From positions 1 to 14,516 of the forward strand of contig JAUWOJ010000019.1 in the NCBI GenBank assembly GCA_030612175.1: a DNA stretch of 14,516 nucleotides, in the 5' to 3' direction. A program made the position numbers and the translations under genes. Shown here piece after piece: positions 6,239 through 13,987 of this stretch (positions are counted from its first letter, which is position 1; each line of letters opens with the position of its first letter). The notes below the pieces were generated by a model. It saw only the letters and a program-made list of their open reading frames with translations, did no database searches and was not told the origin of the DNA. This DNA comes from Candidatus Bipolaricaulota bacterium (GTDB lineage Bacteria; Bipolaricaulota; Bipolaricaulia; UBA7950; UBA9294).

Positions 6239-7345
6239 ATGACAGAGAAGACAGTACGCGTAGCGGTGGAAACAATTCACAGCTTCATGATCGACGTCTT
6301 TACCGCCCTCGGCGTACCGCGGGATGAAGGGAAGACATGCGCTCAGGTTCTCATCACCTCAGACCTATGGGGGATCGAATCACACGGCGTGGGGCGGCTT
6401 AAGATGTATTACGACCGCGTCAAACAGGGAATCCTCTCCACGACAACAGAGTTTGAGATCGTCAAAGAGACGGAGACTACCGCCCTTGTCGACGGGCACA
6501 ACGGGATGGGACACGTGATCTCCGCGCGCGCGATGCAGATGGCAATAGACAAGGCGAAACAGTACGGGATGGGATCGGTGGCCGTGCGCGAGTCGACCCA
6601 CTTTGGGATCGACGGCTATTATCCTTTAATGGCGGTGAAGCAGGGACTGATCGGGATGGCGTTCACTAACGCCCGTCCATCGATGGCCCCCACGTTTGGG
6701 GTCGATCCTCTTCTGGGGACAAACCCGATCGCTTTCGGTGCCCCCACCGATGAACAGTTCCCGTTTCTGTACGATGCTGCCACCTCGATCACTCAACGAG
6801 GAAAGATCGAGGTCCTCGACCGGGCGGAGAAGCCAACCCCAGCAGGGTGGGTGATCGACCGCGAAGGGAAGACAGCAGTCGACACCGAAGCGATTCTCGC
6901 CGGGCTGAAACGAAAGGAAAAAGCGTTTGTTCCCCTAGGCGGTATTGGAGAGAAAATGGGCGGGCACAAAGGATACGGCTTAGCAACGATAGTGGAGATC
7001 CTCTCCGCTTCTCTGCAGGGAGGTATGTTCCTCCGCTCCCTGAGCGGCTTCAATCCCGAAGAGAGCCCGCAAGCGCACCATCTCGGCCACTTCTTCCTAG
7101 CGATTGACATCGAGCACTTTGTTCCCCTGGAGCAGTTCAAGAAGACGACTGGCGATATCCTACGCACTCTGCGCAATTCCACCAAGTCCCCTGGAAAAGA
7201 GCGGATTTACACCGCTGGGGAGAAGGAATGGTTGATGGAAAAGGAAATCCGTGCTCAGGGAATTCCAATAAATCCCAACCTGCAAAAGAATCTGCTTGTA
7301 ATGCAAGAGGATCTGGGGTTAGAGACGTATAACTTCCCCTTCTGA
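6239..7345 (+). CDS. LDH2/MDH2-family NAD(P)-dependent 2-hydroxyacid dehydrogenase (malate/L-lactate/ureidoglycolate type)
   Basis: The 368-residue protein belongs to the LDH2/MDH2 family, which is unrelated to classical lactate and malate dehydrogenases. Diagnostic segments are DLWGIESHGVGRLKMYY (His49), VRESTHFGIDGYY with the probable catalytic His121, the GTNPIAFGAP strand, DAATSITQRGKIEV, GWVIDREG and GGHKGYGLA. Family members reduce or oxidise 2-oxoacid/2-hydroxyacid pairs: malate, L-lactate, sulfolactate, ureidoglycolate, 2,3-diketogulonate. The operon suggests a three-carbon acid such as lactate or glycerate, which is inference. A ribosome site (GAGGGAG) precedes ATG 6239, 27 bases after the phosphatase gene, so the two are probably cotranscribed. 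Length is close to the family's usual 340-360 residues. Confidence 0.88.
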   Translation: MTEKTVRVAVETIHSFMIDVFTALGVPRDEGKTCAQVLITSDLWGIESHGVGRLKMYYDRVKQGILSTTTEFEIVKETETTALVDGHNGMGHVISARAMQMAIDKAKQYGMGSVAVRESTHFGIDGYYPLMAVKQGLIGMAFTNARPSMAPTFGVDPLLGTNPIAFGAPTDEQFPFLYDAATSITQRGKIEVLDRAEKPTPAGWVIDREGKTAVDTEAILAGLKRKEKAFVPLGGIGEKMGGHKGYGLATIVEILSASLQGGMFLRSLSGFNPEESPQAHHLGHFFLAIDIEHFVPLEQFKKTTGDILRTLRNSTKSPGKERIYTAGEKEWLMEKEIRAQGIPINPNLQKNLLVMQEDLGLETYNFPF

Positions 7346-7367
7346 CTGGAGTACGGTGCGTCTGCCA

Positions 7368-7396
7368 TTGAACTGAACGAGTTGCTTGCGTACCAT
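7368..7396 (+). promoter_or_regulatory. Weak promoter candidate ahead of glpK
   Basis: TTGAAC at 7368-7373 and TACCAT at 7391-7396 are exactly 17 bases apart but each matches only four of six consensus positions. It overlaps the left arm of the inverted repeat at 7380-7418. Suggestive only. Confidence 0.2.
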
Positions 7397-7418
7397 TGCT
7401 TCGACAAAATAAGCAACT
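7380..7418 (+). promoter_or_regulatory. Inverted repeat/hairpin in the glpK leader
   Basis: AGTTGCTT (7380-7387) and AAGCAACT (7411-7418) are a perfect 8-bp inverted pair with a 23-base loop. They lie in the 101-base gap between the LDH2 gene and glpK, the longest gap inside the catabolic operon. No T-run follows, so it is not a terminator. It could be an operator, an RNA processing site or a leader structure controlling glpK. Confidence 0.4.
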
Positions 7419-7446
7419 AACCGCAAGGAATAGACAAGGAGAGGTG

Positions 7447-8934
7447 GTGGCGGGGAACTATGTTGGGGCGATTGACCTGGGGACAACGGGGGTCAGATGC
7501 GCGATCTTCGATTGTTCTGGCGGGCTTCTCTCCTCTGCCTACCGCCAGCTGTCACTGTCCTGTCCGCAGCCAGGGTGGGTCGAACAGGATCCTGAGGAGA
7601 TGTTCGAAGCCACTCTGGCTGTAATCCATGCTGCCCTCTCCCAGGGGAGGATCTCCGCGAGCGATATCGTTTCGTTCGGGCTCACTAACCAACGCGAGAC
7701 AACAATTCTCTGGGAAGCGTCAACAGGTAAGCCCTTGTATCAGGCGATCGTATGGCAGGATCGGCGCACCGCGGATGCCTGTCAGCGCCTACGCGAAGAC
7801 GGGGTAGAGGAAGAGGTCCGCAAACGGACAGGACTCCCCCTCGATCCGTATTTCTCGGCAACCAAGGCTGCCTGGATCTTGGATCACGTGCCACAGGCAC
7901 GTGCAGGCGCCGAAAGGGGCGAGATCCTATTCGGTACGCCGGATAGCTGGCTTCTGTGGCGATTGACAGGTGAACACCTCACCGATACGAGCAACGCCTC
8001 GCGCACTCTCCTTTTCAACCTGCGTTCCCTTTCTTGGGATGAAGAACTAACCTCGATCTTCTCCATCCCCCGTCAGTGCCTGCCGCAAGTGCGACCAAGT
8101 CTATCGGTGCTCTCTTGCGTCAAACCGGAAATCATCGGACACTCAATACCGATCACAGCCCTCCTCGGCGACCAGCAAGCAGCCCTGTTAGGGCATGCCG
8201 GCTTCACTGATGGTTCGGCTAAGGTGACTTGGGGAACGGGAGCATTCTTGATCTTGAATACGGGCGATCAACCGCTGTGGAGCGAACATCGTTTACTGAC
8301 AACCGTTTCCTACAGTACCGATGAAGTGGTCAAGTATGGACTGGAGGGAGCTATTTTCGTTGCCGGGGCGGCGATCCAGTGGTTACGCGACGGTTTGGGG
8401 ATCATCAAGGATGCCGCGGAGTCGGAGGTGTTTGCTAAGAGCGTGGAATCAACCGACGGCGTTTACTTTGTTCCCGCTCTCGCCGGACTCGGCGCGCCGT
8501 ACTGGGATCCACGTGCTCGGGGGACGATTGTTGGTATCACTCGCGGAACACGCCGTGAACACATTGCGCGTGCAGCCCTGGAGGCGATCGCCTATCAGAC
8601 TCACGATGTTGTGCGGGCAATGGAGGACGACCTGGAATCTTGCCTTGACACCCTGCACGTTGACGGAGGCGCGGCGAACAACAATTTTCTCTGCCAATTT
8701 CAAAGCGACATCCTCGGGATACCGCTCGTCCGCCCCGAGTATCTGGAGACGACTGCCCGCGGCGTGGCCTTCGCCGCGGGCTTAACGAGCGGGTTCTGGC
8801 GCGGTCGCGATGAGATACTCGCCCTTCCCCGCTCCGAAAGGCGATTCACTCCGGAGATGAACAGCGACAAGCGAGAGCGCCTCGTCTCTGATTGGAAGAG
8901 AGCAGTTGTACGAGCAGAGGAGTGGGAAAGGTGA
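7447..8934 (+). CDS. glpK: Glycerol kinase
   Basis: This cytoplasmic FGGY-family kinase (495 residues; E. coli GlpK has 502) phosphorylates glycerol to sn-glycerol 3-phosphate with ATP. Seen in order: phosphate-binding AIDLGTTGVRCAIFD at residues 8-22, the glycerol kinase hallmarks FGLTNQRETTILWE and AIVWQDRRTAD, YFSATKAAWILDHV, TDTSNASRTLLFNL, GDQQAALLGHAGF, TWGTGAFLILNTG, GAIFVAGAAIQWLRDGL, GLGAPYWDPRARG and DGGAANNNFLCQFQSD near the ATP site. The start is GTG 7447, five bases after AAGGAG (7436-7441). A longer frame from TTG 7396 lacks a ribosome site and adds non-family residues. The stop overlaps the next start (GTGA). G+C is high: 40 of 60 bases at 7741-7800. No glycerol facilitator gene (glpF) is in the window. 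Confidence 0.95.
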   Translation: MAGNYVGAIDLGTTGVRCAIFDCSGGLLSSAYRQLSLSCPQPGWVEQDPEEMFEATLAVIHAALSQGRISASDIVSFGLTNQRETTILWEASTGKPLYQAIVWQDRRTADACQRLREDGVEEEVRKRTGLPLDPYFSATKAAWILDHVPQARAGAERGEILFGTPDSWLLWRLTGEHLTDTSNASRTLLFNLRSLSWDEELTSIFSIPRQCLPQVRPSLSVLSCVKPEIIGHSIPITALLGDQQAALLGHAGFTDGSAKVTWGTGAFLILNTGDQPLWSEHRLLTTVSYSTDEVVKYGLEGAIFVAGAAIQWLRDGLGIIKDAAESEVFAKSVESTDGVYFVPALAGLGAPYWDPRARGTIVGITRGTRREHIARAALEAIAYQTHDVVRAMEDDLESCLDTLHVDGGAANNNFLCQFQSDILGIPLVRPEYLETTARGVAFAAGLTSGFWRGRDEILALPRSERRFTPEMNSDKRERLVSDWKRAVVRAEEWER

Positions 8935-10361
8935 GGATTGCTGTCATTGGTGGGGGAATCGTAGGTTCGTTGATTGCACGTGAACTAACGCGCTACGAGT
9001 CTGCTGTCCTCTTATTCGAAAAGGAAGCGGACATCGGCTGGGGGGTAACTAAAGCAAATTCCGCCATCGTCCACGGCGGTCTCCACGAGACGCCGGGCAC
9101 AGAAAGAGCTCGCCTCTGCGTGGAGGGAAATAGGCTCTACGAAGAGCTTTCGCGTGATCTGGATGTTCCCTTCAAGCGTGTTGGAGCCTACGTTGTTGCT
9201 CTCTCCCATAAGGAGCTCCCCCTCTTGCAGGAACTTTACGAACAGGGGCTGAGAAATGGAGTTCCCGGCCTGGAGATGCACGATAGAGGAACAATCCTTA
9301 CGCGCGAACCAAACCTGAACCCAAATGCGGTTGCCGGTCTCTGGTCGCCAAGCGTGGGGATCACAGAGCCGTGGAGCCTTGCCATTGCCGCGGTGGAGAA
9401 CGGAATGGAGAACGGCCTTGCCCTTCATGTTGCTGAAGAGGTTACTTCTATTGAGGTTGCAGATGGGCGCGTACAGGGGATAGTTACTGGAGAGGGAGAA
9501 TATGAACTCGATGCGGTGGTGAATGCCGCCGGTCTGTTTGCCGATCGTGTCGCAGAGATGGCCGGGCTCTTAGAACCGGTCCTCCTTCCTTGTCGCGGCG
9601 AGTATCTCCTCCTCGACAAGAAGGTCGGCAACTTTATTTCCTCGGCGCTCTTCCCCACCCCAAACAAGCTGTCTAAGGGCATACTGGTTGTTCCCACAAT
9701 AGACGGAGGGATCCTCCTCGGTCCGACAGCGCAGGACCTCAACCGTGAAGAGAAGGAAGCGAATGAGACGACGCGTCACGGTGTACAAGAGGCGATTGAG
9801 GGCGCAAGGCGACTTGTGCCACAGCTTGACCTATCGTTTGTTGTGAAGACCTTTGCCGGCCTGAGACCCGAGACCACAGACAAGAAGTTTGTCATTGGCA
9901 GAACCTCCATCATCGGCTTCTTCCAGGCGGCCGGAATACGCTCTCCCGGACTGACAGCCGCTCCTTCAATTGCGAGGTTCCTTGTCCGCGACGTCATCGT
10001 GGGGGATCTCAATCTTACAGGGAAGAGATCCTTCACCTCGACACACCATAAAATAAGAAAGATCCTCGATCTTCCAGTTGAGGAGAGAGACAGACTGATC
10101 GAGGCTGATTCTCGCTATGGCCGCATCATCTGTCAGTGTAACCATGTGACAGAGGGCGAGATTGTGAGGGCGATCCATCGCGGCGCGCGCAACCTGGACG
10201 GTGTGAAGTTCCGTACATGTGCCGGCTTTGGTCGATGTCAGGGCGGGTCCTGCACTGACAAGATCCTGTTGATCCTTGCCCGTGAGCTGGAGATCTCTCC
10301 GGATGAGGTAACTCTACGCGGCGGAGACAGCACGATTCTTGGCGGAAAGGTGCGGACATGA
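8931..10361 (+). CDS. glpA: GlpA-like FAD-dependent glycerol-3-phosphate dehydrogenase with C-terminal BFD-like [2Fe-2S] domain
   Basis: The 476-residue flavoprotein begins with the dinucleotide-binding motif IAVIGGGIVGSLIARELTRYE. TKANSAIVHGG follows, then a DAO-fold substrate domain with VVNAAGLFADRVAEMAG and the late GLRPETTDKKFVIG. The C-terminal 80 residues form a BFD-like domain with Cys401, Cys403, Cys436 and Cys441 (CQC ... RCQGGSC) able to hold [2Fe-2S]; an additional Cys430 is present. This layout is that of anaerobic GlpA, which oxidises G3P to dihydroxyacetone phosphate; close relatives include other 2-hydroxyacid oxidases. The start is GTG 8931, overlapping the glpK stop, with AGAGGAG eight bases upstream. 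The GTGA overlap with glpK and ATGA overlap with the next gene indicate tight translational coupling. Soluble: no membrane segment is seen. Confidence 0.88.
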   Translation: MRIAVIGGGIVGSLIARELTRYESAVLLFEKEADIGWGVTKANSAIVHGGLHETPGTERARLCVEGNRLYEELSRDLDVPFKRVGAYVVALSHKELPLLQELYEQGLRNGVPGLEMHDRGTILTREPNLNPNAVAGLWSPSVGITEPWSLAIAAVENGMENGLALHVAEEVTSIEVADGRVQGIVTGEGEYELDAVVNAAGLFADRVAEMAGLLEPVLLPCRGEYLLLDKKVGNFISSALFPTPNKLSKGILVVPTIDGGILLGPTAQDLNREEKEANETTRHGVQEAIEGARRLVPQLDLSFVVKTFAGLRPETTDKKFVIGRTSIIGFFQAAGIRSPGLTAAPSIARFLVRDVIVGDLNLTGKRSFTSTHHKIRKILDLPVEERDRLIEADSRYGRIICQCNHVTEGEIVRAIHRGARNLDGVKFRTCAGFGRCQGGSCTDKILLILARELEISPDEVTLRGGDSTILGGKVRT

Positions 10362-11587
10362 GAGAGAAGGTGGTCGACGTGCTTGTTGTCGGTGGTGGTG
10401 CCGCGGGGATGGCAGCAGCAGCTAGCGCCGGGGCACAGACACTGCTCCTGGAGTGCGACGCGGAGGTTGGAGGAGTACTCAATCAGTGCATTCACACTGG
10501 GTTTGGGCTCCATCGCTACCGTGAGGAGCTCACTGGACCGGAGTTCGGCCACCGACTTCTGGGGGAGCTGGAGAGATCGCGCGCGGAGGTTATCTCTGGA
10601 TGTACTGTGATCGATATCGAGCATCACGGCCCTGTTGTTCACGCGGTGGGGCCCGAGGGGAGGCTCCGGATTCGCCCGAAGGCGCTGGTTTGGGCAACAG
10701 GCGCGGGCGAGCGACCATTTGGCAGCCTCATGACACCTGGCCCGCGTCCCGCTGGGATCTTCACGGCTGGTCTCGCGCAACGATTCGTGAACATTCATGG
10801 ATTTCTCCCAGGCAAACGTGCTCTCATCCTCGGCTCGGGCGATATTGGGCTGATCATGGCTCGCAGGCTTCATTTGGAAGGGATGGAGGTAGCTGCGGTT
10901 GTCGAGGTTCAGCCCTTTCCGGGAGGACTGACGAGGAACGTTGTGCAGTGTCTGGAGGACTACAACATCCCCCTGCTGCTATGTCACGGCATTACCGAGG
11001 TCCATGGCAGAGATCGGCTCACGGGTGTTACGATAGCACAGGTGGACAAGTCTCGGCTACCGATCGCTGGTTCGGAAAGGCATTTCGCGGTAGATACGTT
11101 GATCCTTTCGATCGGCTTGATTCCGGAGAATGAGCTCATCTTACCGTTTACGCCCATCGATCCGGTGAACCGCGGCCCACGCGTTAACTCCCTCATGCAG
11201 ACGGAAGTCCCATGGTTGTTCGCCGCAGGGAATAACGTAGTCATCTTTGACCTGGTGGATACCGTGGCTGCAGTAGGCGAGATGGCAGGGGCATCGGCAG
11301 CGCTGTATGCGCGAGGAGAGCTGCCCCAGGAGCGCTTGACACGCCTTGTGCGTGGTGAGAACGTTCTTCACCTTGTTCCTAGCTCACTTGTTGCGGAAAG
11401 TCCAACGGTGCTCTACCTGCGCGTCTCTCGCCCCATAAACGCGGCAATGGTACATGTCGGGGATGTTATCTCTCGCAAGCAGTCCGTAGTTCGCCCGAGC
11501 GAGATGATCGAGATTCACATTCCGCAGGACGCGTTGCGGGAACTAGTGAAGAAAGACGAAGTACACGTGAAGGTGACGGAAGGATGA
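10358..11587 (+). CDS. FAD/NAD(P)-dependent oxidoreductase, partner of the GlpA-like protein
   Basis: The 409-residue two-dinucleotide-binding flavoprotein shows an FAD motif VLVVGGGAAGMAAA at residues 8-21, then GGVLNQCIHTGFG with Cys44, a conserved feature of this family. ALVWATGAGERPF follows, then a second Rossmann motif ALILGSGDIGLIMARRLHLEGMEV for NAD(P), LILSIGLIPENEL, and the FAD-closing WLFAAGNNVVIFDLVDTVAAVGEMAG. It overlaps the GlpA-like gene by ATGA and its own stop overlaps the DUF1667 gene in the same way. In many anaerobes this gene lies between glpA-like and DUF1667 genes; it probably takes electrons from the [2Fe-2S] centre and passes them to NAD(P)+ or another acceptor. It is not GlpB, although it fills the same position as the second subunit of GlpABC. 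The electron acceptor is not shown by sequence. Confidence 0.87.
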   Translation: MREKVVDVLVVGGGAAGMAAAASAGAQTLLLECDAEVGGVLNQCIHTGFGLHRYREELTGPEFGHRLLGELERSRAEVISGCTVIDIEHHGPVVHAVGPEGRLRIRPKALVWATGAGERPFGSLMTPGPRPAGIFTAGLAQRFVNIHGFLPGKRALILGSGDIGLIMARRLHLEGMEVAAVVEVQPFPGGLTRNVVQCLEDYNIPLLLCHGITEVHGRDRLTGVTIAQVDKSRLPIAGSERHFAVDTLILSIGLIPENELILPFTPIDPVNRGPRVNSLMQTEVPWLFAAGNNVVIFDLVDTVAAVGEMAGASAALYARGELPQERLTRLVRGENVLHLVPSSLVAESPTVLYLRVSRPINAAMVHVGDVISRKQSVVRPSEMIEIHIPQDALRELVKKDEVHVKVTEG

Positions 11588-11988
11588 TGGAGAAGAAACT
11601 CACCTGTGTTTCGTGTCCGATTGGTTGCGGGATAACGGTGAGAATAGAGGATAACGTGGTAACACGAATTGCCGGTAACCAGTGCCCGCGAGGGGAGACG
11701 TACGCCCAACAGGAGGCGATCGATCCGATGCGTGTCCTTTCCACGAGCGTAAGAGTGATTGGCGGAGAATTCCCGCTTGTCTCAGTAAAGACAGATCGGC
11801 CGGTGCCCAAGCGGCTGATCCTGCAGATTATGAACTATGTACGGACGCTCTCGATAGAGGCTCCGGTGAAGATCGGACAGGTCGTGGCAGAGTACTTGCT
11901 GGGGATGAGCGCTAGCCTTGTTGCCACGCGCGAGGTTCATCTCGCGCAACAACGAACTAGTCGATCCATCTCCGAGAACAGCCTATAG
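11584..11988 (+). CDS. DUF1667 family Cys-rich protein of glycerol-3-phosphate oxidation operons
   Basis: The 134-residue protein has Cys8, Cys11, Cys15 and Cys34 in LTCVSCPIGCGITV and NQCPRGETYA, a pattern fit for an Fe-S cluster or metal. The middle part (DPMRVLSTSVRVIGGEFPLVSVKTDRPVPK) is the conserved DUF1667 core, and VVATREV-like family ends appear here as LVATREV at 125-131 of the normal fold end. The function is not established experimentally as far as I know; the invariant neighbourhood suggests electron transfer with the two flavoproteins. The start is ATG 11584 (or ATG 11587), overlapping the previous stop. About 16 residues after TREV look like an extension beyond the usual family end. 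The stop lies inside the 3' end of the opposite-strand ATPase gene. Confidence 0.85.
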   Translation: MMEKKLTCVSCPIGCGITVRIEDNVVTRIAGNQCPRGETYAQQEAIDPMRVLSTSVRVIGGEFPLVSVKTDRPVPKRLILQIMNYVRTLSIEAPVKIGQVVAEYLLGMSASLVATREVHLAQQRTSRSISENSL

Positions 11989-13062
11989 TATGGTCTTTTC
12001 TGTTTCTGAATCAAAAAGATGAAGAGTTCTAAGATTGGGAGAGAGCTTGATTGTGGAGTCGATCTCGACATGTTGATGAGGATCGAGGTTCGCCACTACC
12101 TGCTCGCCACCGCAGTCCGCGTACACGAGTAGCTCGTTGCCCAGCGGCTCTGTCGCCTTTACCCTCATCTCAAGGAGATTCTCCCCCTCAGTGAGTGGGC
12201 CGGCGAGATCCTCCGGACGGATGCCAACAATTACCTGCTCTGGAACGGCGTCGATCCTCCCATCTGCGGGTAGATTGATTACGAACCCCGCTCCGGTCAG
12301 GGAGATCATACCGTCATTCATCGTGGCCCTTGCTGTAAGCAAGTTCATCGCCGGACTTCCGATGAAACCAGCGACAAACTGGTTCAATGGCTGATCGTAC
12401 GTCTCCTGCGGCGCTGCGTACTGATGGATTACCCCATCGCGCATCACGGCGATCTTGCTCCCTAGCGTCATCGCCTCTACCTGGTCGTGCGTCACGTACA
12501 CCGTTGTCGTCTGTAACTTGTGGTGCAGCTGCTCAAGCTCAGTGCGCATCTGTACGCGCAGCTTGGCATCCAGGTTCGACAACGGCTCATCGAACAGGAA
12601 TACCTTTGGGTCACGCACGATTGCTCGCCCCACAGCAACTCGCTGCCTCTGCCCACCGGAGAGCTCACGCGGCTTGCTCTTCAGCTTCTCCACTATGCCC
12701 AGCAGCTCCGCCGCCGCTTGCACGCGCTCATCGATCTCCTTCTTTGGAGTCTTGCGCAGCTTGAGACCAAACGCCATGTTGTTATACACGTCCATGTGTG
12801 GGTAAAGCGCGTAGTTCTGAAAGACCATCGCGATATCACGGTCCTTCGGCGGAACACGGTTCACCACTCGTTCCCCAATTCGCACTTCACCCGATGTCAC
12901 CTCTTCCAACCCAGCGATCATCCGCAGTGTCGTCGTCTTCCCACACCCCGATGGCCCAACCAGCACTGTGAATGCGCCATTATCCACCGCTAGATCGATC
13001 TCGTTCACGGCAACAAAGTCGCCGAACTTCTTTGTTATCTTGGTAAGCGTTACTTCCGCCAT
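11983..13062 (-). CDS. ugpC: ABC transporter ATP-binding protein, UgpC/MalK type
   Basis: The 359-residue ATPase has Walker A GPSGCGKTT (residues 36-44), Q-loop Gln82, signature LSGGQ (134-138), Walker B VFLFDE (154-159) and switch His192 in VTHDQ. It then has a C-terminal TOBE/OB regulatory domain with VIVGIRPEDL. These are the marks of the MalK/UgpC group that energises family 1 sugar and G3P importers. The ugp genes at 1660-4971 lack an ATPase, so this protein is the natural partner, though such ATPases often serve several importers. The start is ATG 13062 with AGGAGG (13067-13072) four bases upstream. It lies on the opposite strand to the rest of the system and its last six bases overlap the DUF1667 gene. 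It follows the SurA-like gene by 91 bases. Confidence 0.92.
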   Translation of the reverse strand: MAEVTLTKITKKFGDFVAVNEIDLAVDNGAFTVLVGPSGCGKTTTLRMIAGLEEVTSGEVRIGERVVNRVPPKDRDIAMVFQNYALYPHMDVYNNMAFGLKLRKTPKKEIDERVQAAAELLGIVEKLKSKPRELSGGQRQRVAVGRAIVRDPKVFLFDEPLSNLDAKLRVQMRTELEQLHHKLQTTTVYVTHDQVEAMTLGSKIAVMRDGVIHQYAAPQETYDQPLNQFVAGFIGSPAMNLLTARATMNDGMISLTGAGFVINLPADGRIDAVPEQVIVGIRPEDLAGPLTEGENLLEMRVKATEPLGNELLVYADCGGEQVVANLDPHQHVEIDSTIKLSPNLRTLHLFDSETEKTIL

Positions 13063-13116
13063 CGATCCTCCTAATTCCTCTATTATTTCTGTGGGATTCG
13101 TCTCTTCTCTACTAGT

Positions 13117-13145
13117 ATCCTACTACAAATTGTGCCCAGGGCCAA
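13117..13145 (-). promoter_or_regulatory. Possible promoter of ugpC
   Basis: On the minus strand TTGGCC (13145-13140) and TAGGAT (13122-13117) are 17 bases apart, each matching four of six consensus positions. A start near 13110 would leave a leader of about 48 bases with a good ribosome site. Read-through from the SurA-like gene is the alternative. Confidence 0.3.
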
Positions 13146-13153
13146 GATTACTG

Positions 13154-13882
13154 TCAGAAGAGGATTTCGATTTCGGCCTTGTCCTTTACATCATCGAACC
13201 ACGTATTCCATGCGTTGGCTTGCGCATTCTCCAGCAAATCCTCATGAATCTGCTCTCTTACTTCATCTAAGGGGGAGATCGATCCATCTTCCGCGGTGAA
13301 CTCCTCCTCATGGTCTTGGTAGTAGGTAGAGATCTCTTCACTACTTATGGCTACAGGTTGAGTGATCAAGGTATACAAGTCTTGTGCCATGGTTTGTTCG
13401 GCAAAGGATTCTCTCATCATTTGCTTATATTCATCCAAGGAAGACCCTTGCTCCGACAAGATAGTCTCTATTTGTTCAATTGTTAGTTGATTTTGCTCGA
13501 TGATCTGATTGAGCTGTTCTTCTACCTGTTCCTCAAGTTCCTTCTCATCTGGCGCGATGTCATGCTGTTCTGCCTGTTGAATCACAAGACGGCTACTTAT
13601 TATTGTATCAAGTATGCCTAACTGGTAGGCGTACAGGAGCGCGTCCCCTTCCGGGGTGGTAAAGAGGGTCTGCCCAAAGATGGGAAACTCCTGGATGATT
13701 ACTTGGAAAATTTGCACAAGTTGTGCACTCGTTGCTAGCGTGTCTTGTGTAATGATCTCTCCGTTGACGATGGCTGCAATCGAATAATCTGTAGAGGAAC
13801 TTGGTGTAGACTCCTCCTGAGCCTCTGCACTGAAGCAGAGAAGCATCAAAACCGTGACGAGCAAGAAAACTTTACGCTGCAA
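13154..13882 (-). CDS. Exported SurA N-terminal-domain-like chaperone without PPIase domain
   Basis: From TTG 13882 the 242-residue protein starts QRKVFLLVTVLMLLCFSAEAQ, a clean signal peptide probably cut after AEA, so it acts outside the cytoplasmic membrane. After a Ser/Thr-rich linker comes IAAIVNGEIITQDTL, the usual opening of SurA/PrsA-type proteins. A long helical Glu/Gln-rich region with SRLVIQQAEQHDI and DEYKQMMRESFAEQ follows, then EEISTYYQDHEEEFT, the normal link to a parvulin domain. The parvulin domain is absent; a helix (DEVREQIHEDLLENAQANAWNTWFDDVKDKAEIEILF) ends it, as in chaperone-only relatives. TTG is chosen because AAGGAG lies eight bases upstream; GTG 13891 overlaps that site. 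It probably helps fold secreted or envelope proteins. It shares direction with ugpC, but a functional link is not evident. Confidence 0.8.
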   Translation of the reverse strand: MQRKVFLLVTVLMLLCFSAEAQEESTPSSSTDYSIAAIVNGEIITQDTLATSAQLVQIFQVIIQEFPIFGQTLFTTPEGDALLYAYQLGILDTIISSRLVIQQAEQHDIAPDEKELEEQVEEQLNQIIEQNQLTIEQIETILSEQGSSLDEYKQMMRESFAEQTMAQDLYTLITQPVAISSEEISTYYQDHEEEFTAEDGSISPLDEVREQIHEDLLENAQANAWNTWFDDVKDKAEIEILF

Positions 13883-13987
13883 TCCGATCACTCCTTACAA
13901 TATTATGATAAATATCTTCCTTCATCACAGGCATCTTTTCAACTACAGGCCTGAGAAATGAGACCTACGGAGTGAGTGAAACGAACG

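Noticed and set aside
7396..7446. Longer N-terminus for GlpK from TTG 7396
   Set aside because: No ribosome site precedes it and the extra residues match nothing in the family, while GTG 7447 has AAGGAG at five bases.
10238..10873. 211-codon minus-strand frame
   Set aside because: It lies entirely opposite two well-supported oxidoreductase genes and has the Arg/Ser/Pro-rich composition of a shadow frame.
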